18,906 nt of DNA, taken from contig DIFQ01000145.1 in NCBI GenBank assembly GCA_002419215.1, positions 1-18,906 of the forward strand. The letters are read 5' to 3'. This DNA comes from Syntrophaceae bacterium UBA5744. Lineage in GTDB: Bacteria; Desulfobacterota; Syntrophia; Syntrophales; UBA2192. A program made the translations under genes and the position numbers. The notes under the pieces are model-generated. The model did no database searches. It had not been told where the DNA came from and saw nothing but the letters and a program-made list of their open reading frames with translations. The first letter of the stretch is position 1. Every line of letters starts with the position of its first letter. This document shows positions 7,686-15,189 of the stretch, piece after piece.

Positions 7686-8888
7686 TCAGTCCGCCCTTGC
7701 CGCGTCGAGCCTGCAGAGGTACTGCTCGAACTTGTCCCTGCCGAAGGGGGAGTAGGATCGCAGCTCCCGGATGATGGGCGGCAGGACCTCGATGACCCGG
7801 TCGATCTCGCCCCGGGTCGTGTAGCTGCTGAGCGAGAACCGGACGGAGCCGTGGATGGCGGTATAGGGGATCCCCATGGCGCGCAGCACATGGCTCGGCT
7901 GGAGGGAGCCCGACGTGCAGGCCGACCCGGAGGATGCGCAGATCCCGAACTCGTTGAGGCGAAGCAGGATCGCCTCCCCTTCCACGTATTCGAAGCTGAC
8001 GCTCGTCGTGTTGGGAAGCCGGTTTTCCCGGTCCCCGTTGACGACGGCATCGGGGCAGCTCTCGAGAAGGGCAGCCTCCAGTCTGTCCCTCATCGCGGCC
8101 AGGGCGGTTGTCCCTTTGGCCAGTTCCTTCCTCGCCAGCTCGCAGGCCTTGCCGAGTCCGACGATGGAGGCCACGTTTTCCGTCCCCGCCCTTCTGCCTT
8201 TTTCCTGGTGTCCGCCGATGAGATAGGGACAGAACCGCGTGCCCTTTCTCACATACAGGACCCCGATGCCCTTGGGGGCGTGGAGCTTGTGCCCGGAGAG
8301 GGAAATCATGTCCACGGGCAGTTTCTTGAGGTTGATGGGGATTTTCCCGGCAGCCTGCACGGCGTCCACATGAAAGAGGATGCCCCGGGCGCGAAGGATT
8401 TTCCCGATCTCGGCGATGGGGAAGATCACGCCCGTCTCGTTGTTGGCGTACATGACGGAGACGATGGCCGTCTGGTCGTCGATGGCCTCCAGAAGGGCAT
8501 CCATGTTGAACCGGCCGAGGGTGTCCACGGGAAGATAGGTGGTGTGATATCCCTTTGCCGCCAGGTGCTTGCAGAAATTCAGGATCGCCGAGTGCTCAAC
8601 CCGCGTCGTCACGATGCGCCTCTTTGCCGGGTTGGACTCCACGGCGCTCATGAGGGCCGTGTTGTCGCTCTCGGTGCCGCAGCCTGTGAAGACGATCTCC
8701 TCGGGCTCCGCGCCGATCAGCTCCGCCACCTGGGCCCTTGCCAGCTCGATTATGCCGTGGACCTGTCCGCCGAAGGTGTGCATGCTCGATGCGTTCCCGT
8801 AGAGCTCCGTGAAGTAGGGGAGCATGACCTCGACGACCTCCGGGGCCACCGGGGTCGTCGCATTGTTGTCGAGGTATATCGTTTTCAT
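7686..8888 (-). CDS. nifS: NifS-type cysteine desulfurase
   Basis: 400 residues, normal for NifS. A PLP enzyme that removes sulfur from cysteine as an enzyme-bound persulfide and passes it to NifU, and probably to other acceptors such as MnmA. Visible family marks are YLDNNATTP at the N-terminus, His99 (VEHSAI), the PLP lysine Lys201 in SLSGHKLHAPKG, RRAGTEN, and the catalytic Cys324 in SSGSACTSGSLQPSHVL, matching Azotobacter NifS Cys325. The start is MKTIYLDNNATTP at 8888. Its ATG overlaps the nifU stop as ATGA, so the two are translationally coupled. A longer in-frame reading frame continues upstream through nifU but is not NifS. No nitrogenase genes are present, so general Fe-S supply is the more likely role. 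Confidence 0.96.
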   Translation of the reverse strand: MKTIYLDNNATTPVAPEVVEVMLPYFTELYGNASSMHTFGGQVHGIIELARAQVAELIGAEPEEIVFTGCGTESDNTALMSAVESNPAKRRIVTTRVEHSAILNFCKHLAAKGYHTTYLPVDTLGRFNMDALLEAIDDQTAIVSVMYANNETGVIFPIAEIGKILRARGILFHVDAVQAAGKIPINLKKLPVDMISLSGHKLHAPKGIGVLYVRKGTRFCPYLIGGHQEKGRRAGTENVASIVGLGKACELARKELAKGTTALAAMRDRLEAALLESCPDAVVNGDRENRLPNTTSVSFEYVEGEAILLRLNEFGICASSGSACTSGSLQPSHVLRAMGIPYTAIHGSVRFSLSSYTTRGEIDRVIEVLPPIIRELRSYSPFGRDKFEQYLCRLDAARAD

Positions 8889-9718
8889 TCCCTCACCACT
8901 GTGATGTTCTGGCCGGTTACGTCCCTGAGCCTCTCCTCGATCCCCTTGATCGTCATGTCGCAGCTCGGGCAGTCGACGCACATCCCTCGCAGGCCGACAA
9001 TGACCCTGCTGCCTTCGATGTCGACGAGGTCGATATCCCCGCCATCTGCCTGGAGCCTGGGGCGGATCTCCCTTTCCAGGACATCCTGGATGAGAGCCAT
9101 CTTCTGGATGTTTGTCAGTTTCTTCTTTTCGACGGGCCTTTCCTTGATCTCCCTGACGGACCACACGTCCTTGAGAATCTGCTCGATCTCGGGGATGCAC
9201 ATGCCGCATCCTCCGCCTGCTTTCGTGTAGTGGGTGATCTCCTCGACCGTCTTCAGGTGGTTCTCGACGGCGGTCTTGCGGATCTTTTCCTCCGAGACGT
9301 CGAAGCACTTGCAGATGATGTTCTCCTCGGGCCGCAGGACCTTCTTCTCTCCCTTGTATTTCAGGATGGCGTCCTCGAGGGCCTCCATCCCCATGACGGA
9401 GCAGTGCATCTTCTCGTCCGGCAGCCCCCCGAGATAGGCCGCAATGTCCTGGTTGGTGATCTTCGAGGCCTCCTCGAGGGTTTTTCCCTTGACGAGCTCC
9501 GTGAGGGCCGACGAGCTGGCGATGGCCGAGGCACATCCGAAGGTCTGGAATTTCGCATCCACGATGCGATTCGTCTCCTTGTCGACCTTGATGCTCAGCT
9601 TCAGGGCATCGCCGCAGACGATGCTGCCCACCTCGCCGACGGCATCGGGATTTTCGACCTCGCCCACATTTTTCGGCTTCAGGAAAAACTCCTTTACCTT
9701 GTCCGTGTATTCCCACAT
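8885..9718 (-). CDS. nifU: NifU three-domain Fe-S scaffold
   Basis: 277 residues in the classical NifU order. An IscU-like domain carries Cys35, Cys62 and Cys106, identical positions to Azotobacter NifU. A central BFD-like permanent [2Fe-2S] domain has Cys136, Cys138, Cys171 and Cys174 (CKC and CGMC). A C-terminal Nfu domain has Cys247 and Cys250. The Nfu motif reads CVDCPSC, giving an extra Cys253 besides the normal CxxC pair. The protein builds transient clusters with sulfur from NifS and transfers them to apoproteins. The start MWEYTDKVKEFFL is typical. The AAAGGA ribosome site lies unusually close, about one base from ATG. It overlaps nifS by four bases and is preceded by its own probable promoter. 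Confidence 0.96.
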   Translation of the reverse strand: MWEYTDKVKEFFLKPKNVGEVENPDAVGEVGSIVCGDALKLSIKVDKETNRIVDAKFQTFGCASAIASSSALTELVKGKTLEEASKITNQDIAAYLGGLPDEKMHCSVMGMEALEDAILKYKGEKKVLRPEENIICKCFDVSEEKIRKTAVENHLKTVEEITHYTKAGGGCGMCIPEIEQILKDVWSVREIKERPVEKKKLTNIQKMALIQDVLEREIRPRLQADGGDIDLVDIEGSRVIVGLRGMCVDCPSCDMTIKGIEERLRDVTGQNITVVRE

Positions 9719-9795
9719 ATCCTTTGCTCGCTTTCCAGATGATGGATGTTCACGCCTTCCGGCTCTTTCATCCCGTCCAACACATCCTACGTTTC

Positions 9796-9823
9796 AGTTT
9801 ACCCATACGGGGTCCATTGTCAA
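9796..9823 (-). promoter_or_regulatory. Candidate internal promoter for nifU-nifS
   Basis: In the 131-nt gap between cysE and nifU, the minus strand shows a perfect -35 TTGACA (9818-9823), 16 bp, then a -10 TAAACT (9796-9801). The -10 is the same hexamer as at the cus promoter. No Rrf2-like dyad overlaps it, so nifUS could be partly uncoupled from the upstream operon. Confidence 0.6.
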
Positions 9824-9849
9824 ATGCTCTCTGATGGAACACACCGCTC

Positions 9850-10794
9850 TCAAAGTCCTCCCGGAGGGACCTGTGCCTGGGTGATCCGGCTGTCGGGCGG
9901 CACGCTGTCCACGAGCCAGACATTTCCCCCGATCACGGAGCCGCGTCCGATCGTCACTCGCCCGAGGATCGTCGCCCCGGAATAGATGGTCACGTCGTCC
10001 TCGACGATGGGGTGCCTGGGGATCCCCTTGATCGGCTTGCCCGTCTCGTCGAGCTTGAAGCTCTTCGCCCCGAGGGTCACGCCCTGGTAGAGCCGCACAT
10101 TCCTGCCGATCTCGCAGGTCTCGCCGATCACCACACCGGTGCCGTGATCGATGAAGAAGTATTCGCCGATTGTCGCCCCGGGGTGGATGTCGATCCCGGT
10201 CAAGCTGTGGGCGTGCTCGGTGATCATCCGGGGGATCAGCGGAACGCCGAGTACATGAAGCTCGTGGGCCAGGCGGAAGTTCGTGATCGCCACCAGCGCC
10301 GGGTAGCAGAAGATGACCTCGTCGGGGCTCGAGGCGGCGGGATCGCCTTCGAAAGCGGCCCTCACATCGGTGGCCAGGATTTTCTGCAGGCAGGGGAGCC
10401 GCTCCAGAAAGGTCCTGGTGATCACCTGGGCCCTGTCGTCGCAGACGGGACAGCACGGCGTCTCCTCCATGCAGGTGAAGCACAGGCCGCGCCGGACCTG
10501 CTCCTGGAGCGGGTGCTGGATGCGGTCCAGCGTCGCTCCCACGTGATAGAGGACGCTGTGGACCTTGAGGTCGGGATACCCGAAGTAACCGGGGAAGAGC
10601 ACCGAGCGCAGTGCTTCCACGATCTCGACAACCACATCCCGCGATGGGAGCGGCTGTTCGTGGTGTGCCCGTCTCATGGCCGGCGAAAACCCGTTTCTCA
10701 CCGTACTGAGTTCCGTCACCAGCCGGTTGAGGCCTGCATCCTCTTTCTTCGTGACAACGGGCACGATGGTCTTTTGCCGCTTTGTTGTCTTCAT
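9850..10794 (-). CDS. cysE: Serine O-acetyltransferase, EpsC type
   Basis: 314 residues. Transfers acetyl from acetyl-CoA to L-serine to make O-acetylserine, the substrate of CysK. The C-terminal half is a left-handed beta-helix of hexapeptide repeats (GIDIHPGATIGEYFFIDHG, VVIGETCEIG, LYQGVTLGA, PIVEDDVTIYSGATILG). It contains the catalytic His-Asp features of CysE: His204 in DIHPGA and Asp216-His217 in FIDHGTG. The N-terminal ~190 residues form a helical domain longer than in short bacterial CysE, as in the EpsC group. It includes a cysteine cluster Cys105, Cys108, Cys114, Cys115, Cys118 that could bind metal. The start at 10794 has AGAAGG eight nt upstream. It lies 28 nt after the MOSC gene and shares an operon with cysK. 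There is no typical long CysE C-terminal tail: the protein ends soon after the helix. Confidence 0.93.
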   Translation of the reverse strand: MKTTKRQKTIVPVVTKKEDAGLNRLVTELSTVRNGFSPAMRRAHHEQPLPSRDVVVEIVEALRSVLFPGYFGYPDLKVHSVLYHVGATLDRIQHPLQEQVRRGLCFTCMEETPCCPVCDDRAQVITRTFLERLPCLQKILATDVRAAFEGDPAASSPDEVIFCYPALVAITNFRLAHELHVLGVPLIPRMITEHAHSLTGIDIHPGATIGEYFFIDHGTGVVIGETCEIGRNVRLYQGVTLGAKSFKLDETGKPIKGIPRHPIVEDDVTIYSGATILGRVTIGRGSVIGGNVWLVDSVPPDSRITQAQVPPGGL

Positions 10795-10822
10795 GGCGAT
10801 TACCTTCTTCTCTTCCGGTTTT

Positions 10823-11263
10823 TCATGACAGGACGCCTACCGCATCACCGGCCCGGACTTCGCCGCCCTTGACGACCGTGGCGAAGACCCCCTCCCTGGG
10901 CATGATGCACTTGCCGACCTCCTTGAAGATCGCGCATCCCGTGTGACAGGCCTTGCCGATCTGGGAGATCTCGAGAATCACCTCACGGCCGACGGCAAGC
11001 CTCGTCCCCGGGAGGAGCGTGTAAAGCTCCATGCCCTCCACCGTCAGGTTTTCGGCAAAATCGCCCGGGCCCACGCGGAGGCCCGTGCTTTTCATCTTCT
11101 CGATGCTGCCGACGGACAGCAGGCTTACCTGCCGCCTGATTCCCCTGTCGGCGTGGGCATCGTCCGCAATGCCGTGATTCTCCAGGAAGACGCCCGACGG
11201 GCACGGCGTCTTGCGCACACCTTTCGCACCGCTGATACAGACTGCGATGATCTTGCCTTTCAT
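10823..11263 (-). CDS. Stand-alone MOSC-domain protein
   Basis: 146 residues, one MOSC domain (the C-terminal domain of molybdenum cofactor sulfurases). The sequence begins KGKIIAVCISGAKGVRK, has GIADDAHAD, RQVSLLSV and PGDFAENLTVEG, and carries the conserved C-terminal Cys106, Cys110 and Cys119 in GKACHTGCAIFKEVGKC. MOSC proteins are thought to carry or transfer sulfur via a cysteine persulfide; single-domain members are often linked to molybdenum enzymes. The chosen ATG at 11263 overlaps the mnmA stop as ATGA and has GGGAGG ten nt upstream. A second ATG three codons earlier is too close to that site. Its place between mnmA and cysE suggests a sulfur-relay role fed by NifS, but its target is unknown. 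Confidence 0.88.
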   Translation of the reverse strand: MKGKIIAVCISGAKGVRKTPCPSGVFLENHGIADDAHADRGIRRQVSLLSVGSIEKMKSTGLRVGPGDFAENLTVEGMELYTLLPGTRLAVGREVILEISQIGKACHTGCAIFKEVGKCIMPREGVFATVVKGGEVRAGDAVGVLS

Positions 11264-12321
11264 GGTGTCCATTCCTCCCTGATGACACCGCCGCCCAGTA
11301 CGATGCCCTCGTCATAGAGCACGACATATTGACCGGGGGTGATGGCCTCCTGCGGATCGTCAAAAGCAATCCGAAGCCGCTCCCCCTCGAGTACGACTCT
11401 GCAGGGGGCTCCTTGATGGGCATACCGGATTTTCGCAATGCATCGTTCGGGCAGACGGTCGACCAGGAGATTCAGGCGATCGGCCACGAGGCCCGGCGCC
11501 ATGAGATCCGCTCTCCCGCCGATGACCACGCGGTTGTTCCCGGCATCAATGGCCAGCACGTAGAGAGGGTCCCCGGACCAGCCGCCCAGCCTTGCCCGCT
11601 GGCCCTTCGTGTAGAGGGCGAACCCCCTGTGCCTGCCCAGGACATGCCCCTGCTTGTCCACAAACTCGCCGGGGTTCACGTCGATGGATCGGGCGCGCAG
11701 GAATGCGCCGTATCCCTCCTCCGGGATGAAACAGATGTCCTGGCTCTCCTGTTTGTCGGAGACGGGAAGCCTGTTATCCCGTGCGATCCGGCGCACCTCT
11801 TCCTTTGTGAGGTCGGCCAATGGAAAGCGGATGCGCTCCAGCGCCTCCCGCCTGATCGCATGGAGAAAGTACGTCTGATCTTTTCTCGCTTCGCGGGAGC
11901 GCCTGAGGATTGTCTTCCCCTTTCTCTGTTCGATCTTTGCGTAATGACCGGTGGCGATGGCATCGAACCCGAGGGCCGTTGACCTGTCGAGGAGCATCCC
12001 GAATTTGATGTGGCGATTGCAGGCCACGCAGGGGTTCGGGGTTCTTCCCCCCAGGTACTCTTCTATGAACGGCCGAACGATGCGGTCTTCCAGTTCGCGG
12101 GAGCAGTCCACGACCCGGTGCGGGATGTCCAGCATCCGGCAGACCCGGCCGGCGTCTTCGATTTCCCGCAGTCCGCAGGCTTTCCCTGCGCCGCCCTTTT
12201 TGTCTGCCGCATCGAGGCTCATGGTGATCCCCGTGACTTCGTGACCCTGCTCCTTCAGAAGCAATGCCGCCACGGATGAATCCACGCCGCCGCTGATGGC
12301 GATAACCACTTTTTCCTTCAT
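11260..12321 (-). CDS. mnmA: tRNA 2-thiouridylase MnmA
   Basis: 353 residues. ATP-dependent thiolation of uridine 34 in tRNAs for Lys, Glu and Gln, using sulfur ultimately from a cysteine desulfurase. The N-terminal PP-loop SGGVDSS (10-16) binds ATP. Cys101 in NPCVACNRHIKFG and Cys197 in QESQDICFIPE match the catalytic pair Cys102/Cys199 of E. coli MnmA. ATGHYA, KDQTYFL and the C-terminal beta-barrel domains (LYTKGQRARLGG) are all present. The start at 12321 (MKEKVVIAISGGVDSS) has AGGGA six nt upstream. An upstream in-frame ATG at 12375 would add 18 unlikely residues. It ends in a four-base ATGA overlap with the MOSC gene and follows cysK by 70 nt. Confidence 0.95.
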   Translation of the reverse strand: MKEKVVIAISGGVDSSVAALLLKEQGHEVTGITMSLDAADKKGGAGKACGLREIEDAGRVCRMLDIPHRVVDCSRELEDRIVRPFIEEYLGGRTPNPCVACNRHIKFGMLLDRSTALGFDAIATGHYAKIEQRKGKTILRRSREARKDQTYFLHAIRREALERIRFPLADLTKEEVRRIARDNRLPVSDKQESQDICFIPEEGYGAFLRARSIDVNPGEFVDKQGHVLGRHRGFALYTKGQRARLGGWSGDPLYVLAIDAGNNRVVIGGRADLMAPGLVADRLNLLVDRLPERCIAKIRYAHQGAPCRVVLEGERLRIAFDDPQEAITPGQYVVLYDEGIVLGGGVIREEWTP

Positions 12322-12391
12322 TCCAGGTCCCTGTTTCGATATAGGGCGCCGCGAGTCCCCGTATAAACTTCGCACGGCAGCTCTTCCACCT

Positions 12392-13318
12392 TCAGCTTTC
12401 CTTGAACAGCCACGTCGACAGGTACCGCTCCCCCGTGTCGGGCAGGATCACGACGATCAGCTTCCCTTCGTTTTCCTTGCGTTTTGCCACTTCCAGGGCG
12501 GCCCAGAGTGCGGCCCCGCAGGAAATCCCGACGAGGATCCCTTCCTCCCTGGCCAGGCGTCGCGCCGTGATCCCTGCATGGTCATGGGAGACCTTCACGA
12601 TCTCGTCGATCACTGCCCGGTCGAGTACCCGGGGAATAAAGCCTGCGCCGATCCCCTGAATCTTGTGGGGACCGGGCTGCCCGCCGGAGAGAACCGGTGA
12701 GTCTGCGGGCTCGACGGCAATGGCCTTGAAGGAAGGCTTGCGTTTCTTGATCACCTCCGAGATGCCCGTGATAGTTCCGCCGGTTCCGACTCCGGCCACG
12801 AGGATGTCGATCTCGCCATCCGTGTCACTCCAGATCTCCTCGGCCGTCGTCTTCCGGTGGATCTCCGGGTTGGCCGGGTTGTTGAACTGCTGGGGCAGGA
12901 AGGAATTCGGAGTGGCGGCCGCCAGTTCCTCGGCCTTTTTCACGGCTCCCTTCATCCCTTCCGCGCCGGGCGTGAGGACCAGCTCGGCCCCGAAAATCTG
13001 CAGAAGCTGCCTGCGCTCCATGCTCATCGTGTCGGGCATGGTGAGGATCAGCCTGTACCCTCTTGCCGCCGCCACGAAGGCCAGCGCAATTCCCGTGTTG
13101 CCGCTGGTGGGTTCGACGATCACCGAGTCCTTGTTCAGAATTCCGCGCCTTTCGGCATCGTCGATCATGGCGACCCCGATGCGATCCTTGACGCTGGACA
13201 GGGGGTTGAAGGATTCCAACTTGGCGACGACCCGGGCCCTGCAGCCATCGGCAACCCGGTTCAGCCTGACAAGGGGGGTCCTTCCGACGGTCTTCGTGAT
13301 GTCGTCATGAATCATCAT
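12392..13318 (-). CDS. cysK: Cysteine synthase A (O-acetylserine sulfhydrylase)
   Basis: 308 residues, normal for CysK. A PLP enzyme of fold type II that makes cysteine from O-acetylserine and sulfide in the cytoplasm. The PLP lysine is Lys44 in NPLSSVKDR. The substrate loop PTSGNTGIALA, the phosphate-binding GVGTGGTITG and the late VGISCGAALWAALEVA are all present. QQFNNPANPEIH is typical of CysK rather than of cystathionine beta-synthase. The start at 13318 follows GGAGG with eight nt spacing. It is the second gene of the operon, 70 nt behind rrf2. Its substrate is supplied by the cysE gene four places downstream, and its product feeds NifS. Confidence 0.95.
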   Translation of the reverse strand: MMIHDDITKTVGRTPLVRLNRVADGCRARVVAKLESFNPLSSVKDRIGVAMIDDAERRGILNKDSVIVEPTSGNTGIALAFVAAARGYRLILTMPDTMSMERRQLLQIFGAELVLTPGAEGMKGAVKKAEELAAATPNSFLPQQFNNPANPEIHRKTTAEEIWSDTDGEIDILVAGVGTGGTITGISEVIKKRKPSFKAIAVEPADSPVLSGGQPGPHKIQGIGAGFIPRVLDRAVIDEIVKVSHDHAGITARRLAREEGILVGISCGAALWAALEVAKRKENEGKLIVVILPDTGERYLSTWLFKES

Positions 13319-13388
13319 AATAGCGCCCTCCTCATCTCTTTACGGCCGACGTCCCTGTTGCATGGGTTCTTCACCGATGACAGTGTTA

Positions 13389-13829
13389 TCATATGCTGTA
13401 TTCGGCATTTGCTTCGATCCTGCCGCGGTGTCGTTCCAACATCTGTTCGAGTGTCATGTTCTCGAGGGTCTTCATGAAATTCTGCGACGCCTCGCACCAC
13501 ACGTCCCGCATGATGCAGGTCGAGGACCTCTCGCAGGTCGATGGGTTCTCCACGCAATCCACGAGGCAAAGAGGTCCCTCGAGGACCCTTATGATGTCCT
13601 TGAGGGATATCTCGGTGGGTTTTTTTGCCAGTTTGTACCCCCCGCGGGCGCCACGAATGGATTGAACGAGCCCCACCGTTTTGAGTGGGTTGATCAGGTT
13701 CCACAGGTATTTCTCCGAGATCCCCTGGCGCCGGGCGATATCCTTCAACAGCACAGGCTCTCCCCCGTTATGGAGGGCCAGGTCGAGCATCAACCTCACG
13801 CCGTATCGGCCTTTCGTGGACATCTTCAT
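13389..13829 (-). CDS. Rrf2-family regulator, probably Fe-S binding (IscR/CymR-like)
   Basis: 146 residues from the chosen ATG (KMSTKGRYGVRLMLDLA, the canonical Rrf2 start). A GTG at 13850 is also in frame but would add seven non-conserved residues. The N-terminal winged helix has ISEKYLWNLINPLKTVGLVQSIRGARGGY. The linker carries Cys88, Cys92, Cys99 and Cys105, with Cys112 next to a Trp. Spacing C-x6-C-x5-C is close to the three [2Fe-2S] ligands of IscR (Cys92, Cys98, Cys104), so a cluster is likely. As the first gene of a cysteine/Fe-S operon, with a matching dyad over its own promoter, it most plausibly represses the operon when clusters or cysteine suffice. It could instead sense cysteine or O-acetylserine through CysK, as CymR does. 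The ligands are visible; the signal is inferred. Confidence 0.92.
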   Translation of the reverse strand: MKMSTKGRYGVRLMLDLALHNGGEPVLLKDIARRQGISEKYLWNLINPLKTVGLVQSIRGARGGYKLAKKPTEISLKDIIRVLEGPLCLVDCVENPSTCERSSTCIMRDVWCEASQNFMKTLENMTLEQMLERHRGRIEANAEYSI

Positions 13830-13850
13830 AAGACCCTGCACTATCTCCAC

Positions 13851-13875
13851 AATGTCTACTATTTAAGTAGAGATT
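13851..13875. promoter_or_regulatory. Candidate Rrf2 operator (IscR type-1-like dyad)
   Basis: A 25-bp dyad: AATGTCTACT, centre ATTTA, AGTAGAGATT, with arms of 10 bp and one mismatch. Length, A/T centre and the ACT...AGT core equal the E. coli IscR type-1 site, though the flanking G/C bases differ. It overlaps the -10 element of the rrf2 promoter, as expected for autorepression. Confidence 0.75.
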
Positions 13876-13899
13876 AATCATGCAGGACATGCTTGTCAA
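13871..13899 (-). promoter_or_regulatory. Promoter of the rrf2-cysK-mnmA-MOSC-cysE-nifUS operon
   Basis: On the minus strand, a perfect -35 TTGACA (13894-13899), 17 bp spacer, and a -10 TAATCT (13871-13876). The segment upstream of the -35 (13901-13935) is A/T-rich and could act as an UP element. The start site should fall near 13864, inside the dyad at 13851-13875. Confidence 0.75.
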
Positions 13900-13962
13900 G
13901 CCGTTATTTTTCTCACTTATTTACCTGTTTTTGTCGAGCACTTATGGCTATGCTCCGCGCAT

Positions 13963-13987
13963 AAAAAAGCCCCGCTTTTCGCGGGGC
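13963..13987 (-). terminator. Intrinsic terminator of the acyl-CoA oxidation operon
   Basis: On the minus strand a perfect 7-bp GC stem (GCCCCGC with GCGGGGC, loop of five) is followed by TTTTTT. It lies 35 nt after the acyl-CoA dehydrogenase stop and separates that operon from the rrf2 promoter. Confidence 0.95.
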
Positions 13988-14021
13988 CCTGATGGCGCTT
14001 CACAGGCCGGCATTGCAGGTT

Positions 14022-15161
14022 TCAGAGATTGCGGCTGATGACGAGGCGCTGGATCTCCGAGGTTCCCTCCACGATCTGGAGAATCTTGCTGGTCTTGAAG
14101 TATCGGGACACGGCGTACTCGTTCATGAATCCGTATCCGCCATGAATCTGGAAGGCGTCGCTTGCGGAGCGCTCTGCCATCTCCGAGGCGAAGAGTTTCG
14201 CGTAGGCGGCCTCCAGCGTGTGCGGGAGATTGTTGTCCTTGAGCCAGGCCGCCTTCAGGTACATGTTGCGGGCCAGCTCGATGTGCATGGCCATGTCGGC
14301 GAGCTTGAAGGAAATCGACTGGAAACTGAAAATCGGCTTTCCGAACTGGACGCGCTCCTTCGCATACTTCAGTGACGCATCGAAGCACGCCCGCGCCAGT
14401 CCCACGCTCATGGCGGCAATCGAGATCCGGCCCGTCTCGAGAACGGCCAGGTGCTGGGCAAAGCCCTTGCCCTCCTTGCCCAGGAAGTGATCCCGCGGGA
14501 TGCGGCAGTCCTCGAAAACGCACTCGTGCGTGGCCGAGTGCCTCCACCCCATCTTGTCGTATTTTTTGCCCAGCGTGAATCCGGCGGTCCCCTTCGGCAC
14601 GATGAAGGTGTTAATGGAATCCCGGCCCGATGCGTCCCTGGTCCTCGCCGTGATAATGACGAGGGAGGCGTTGTCGAGACCGATGTTCGTGATGAACTGC
14701 TTGGTGCCGTTGATAACCCAGGAGCCGCCCTCGACCACCGCCGCGGTTTTTATTGCGGCCGCGTCGGAGCCCGCCCCCGGTTCGGTCAGCCCGAAGGCCC
14801 CGATCTCTCTTCCCCGGGCCATGGGGACGAGCCACTTCTTTTTCTGGGCCTCCGTGCCGAAGACGAAGAGCTCCTGTCCGACAACGCTTGTCGTCACGTC
14901 CAGAAGCCCGCCCAGCGTAACGTCCGCCCTGGAGATTTCCTCGATGCAGAGGTGCATCCCCACCCAGTCCCCACCGCTTCCCCCGTACTCGGGCGGAAAG
15001 GGGATCCCCATCATGCCCAGTCCGGCCATGCGCTCCATGATGTCATAGGGGTATTCACCCGTTGCCTCCATCTCCTCGGCCCGGGGCGCGATGACTTCAT
15101 CGGCGAACTTTCGGGCCATGTCCCGGATCATCTGATGCTCTTCCGAGAGGCGAAAATCCAT
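14022..15161 (-). CDS. Acyl-CoA dehydrogenase (short/medium-chain or branched-chain type)
   Basis: 379 residues, the normal short/medium-chain length. An FAD enzyme that oxidises acyl-CoA to trans-2-enoyl-CoA and passes electrons to an electron-transfer flavoprotein. The N-terminal helical domain starts MDFRLSEEHQMIRDMARKFA. FAD-binding signatures are FGLTEPGAGSDAAA and WVINGTKQFITN. RVQFGKPIFSFQSISFKLADM and QIHGGYGFMNEY are C-terminal family marks. The catalytic base is Glu365 in QIVEGTSEIQR, the position used by short/medium-chain enzymes. The substrate length cannot be read from sequence. The start has AAAGGGGG four nt upstream. It lies 28 nt after the thiolase and is the last gene of the operon. 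Confidence 0.95.
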   Translation of the reverse strand: MDFRLSEEHQMIRDMARKFADEVIAPRAEEMEATGEYPYDIMERMAGLGMMGIPFPPEYGGSGGDWVGMHLCIEEISRADVTLGGLLDVTTSVVGQELFVFGTEAQKKKWLVPMARGREIGAFGLTEPGAGSDAAAIKTAAVVEGGSWVINGTKQFITNIGLDNASLVIITARTRDASGRDSINTFIVPKGTAGFTLGKKYDKMGWRHSATHECVFEDCRIPRDHFLGKEGKGFAQHLAVLETGRISIAAMSVGLARACFDASLKYAKERVQFGKPIFSFQSISFKLADMAMHIELARNMYLKAAWLKDNNLPHTLEAAYAKLFASEMAERSASDAFQIHGGYGFMNEYAVSRYFKTSKILQIVEGTSEIQRLVISRNL

Positions 15162-15189
15162 GTTTCCCCCTTTGTGTCGATCGCTGCCC

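Noticed and set aside
7851..9230. Plus-strand frame of 459 codons opposite nifS/nifU
   Set aside because: It is antisense to two well-conserved genes and lacks motifs.
7686..9716. A 676-residue NifS with a long N-terminal extension
   Set aside because: The extension is the wrong frame of nifU. NifS starts at 8888, where ATGA couples it to the nifU stop.
8885..9718. Evidence for nitrogen fixation
   Set aside because: NifU/NifS are used for general Fe-S assembly in many anaerobes, and no nitrogenase or other nif gene is in the window.
13319..13388. Riboswitch or T-box leader before cysK
   Set aside because: Only 70 nt separate rrf2 and cysK, and no conserved leader motif or terminator is visible.
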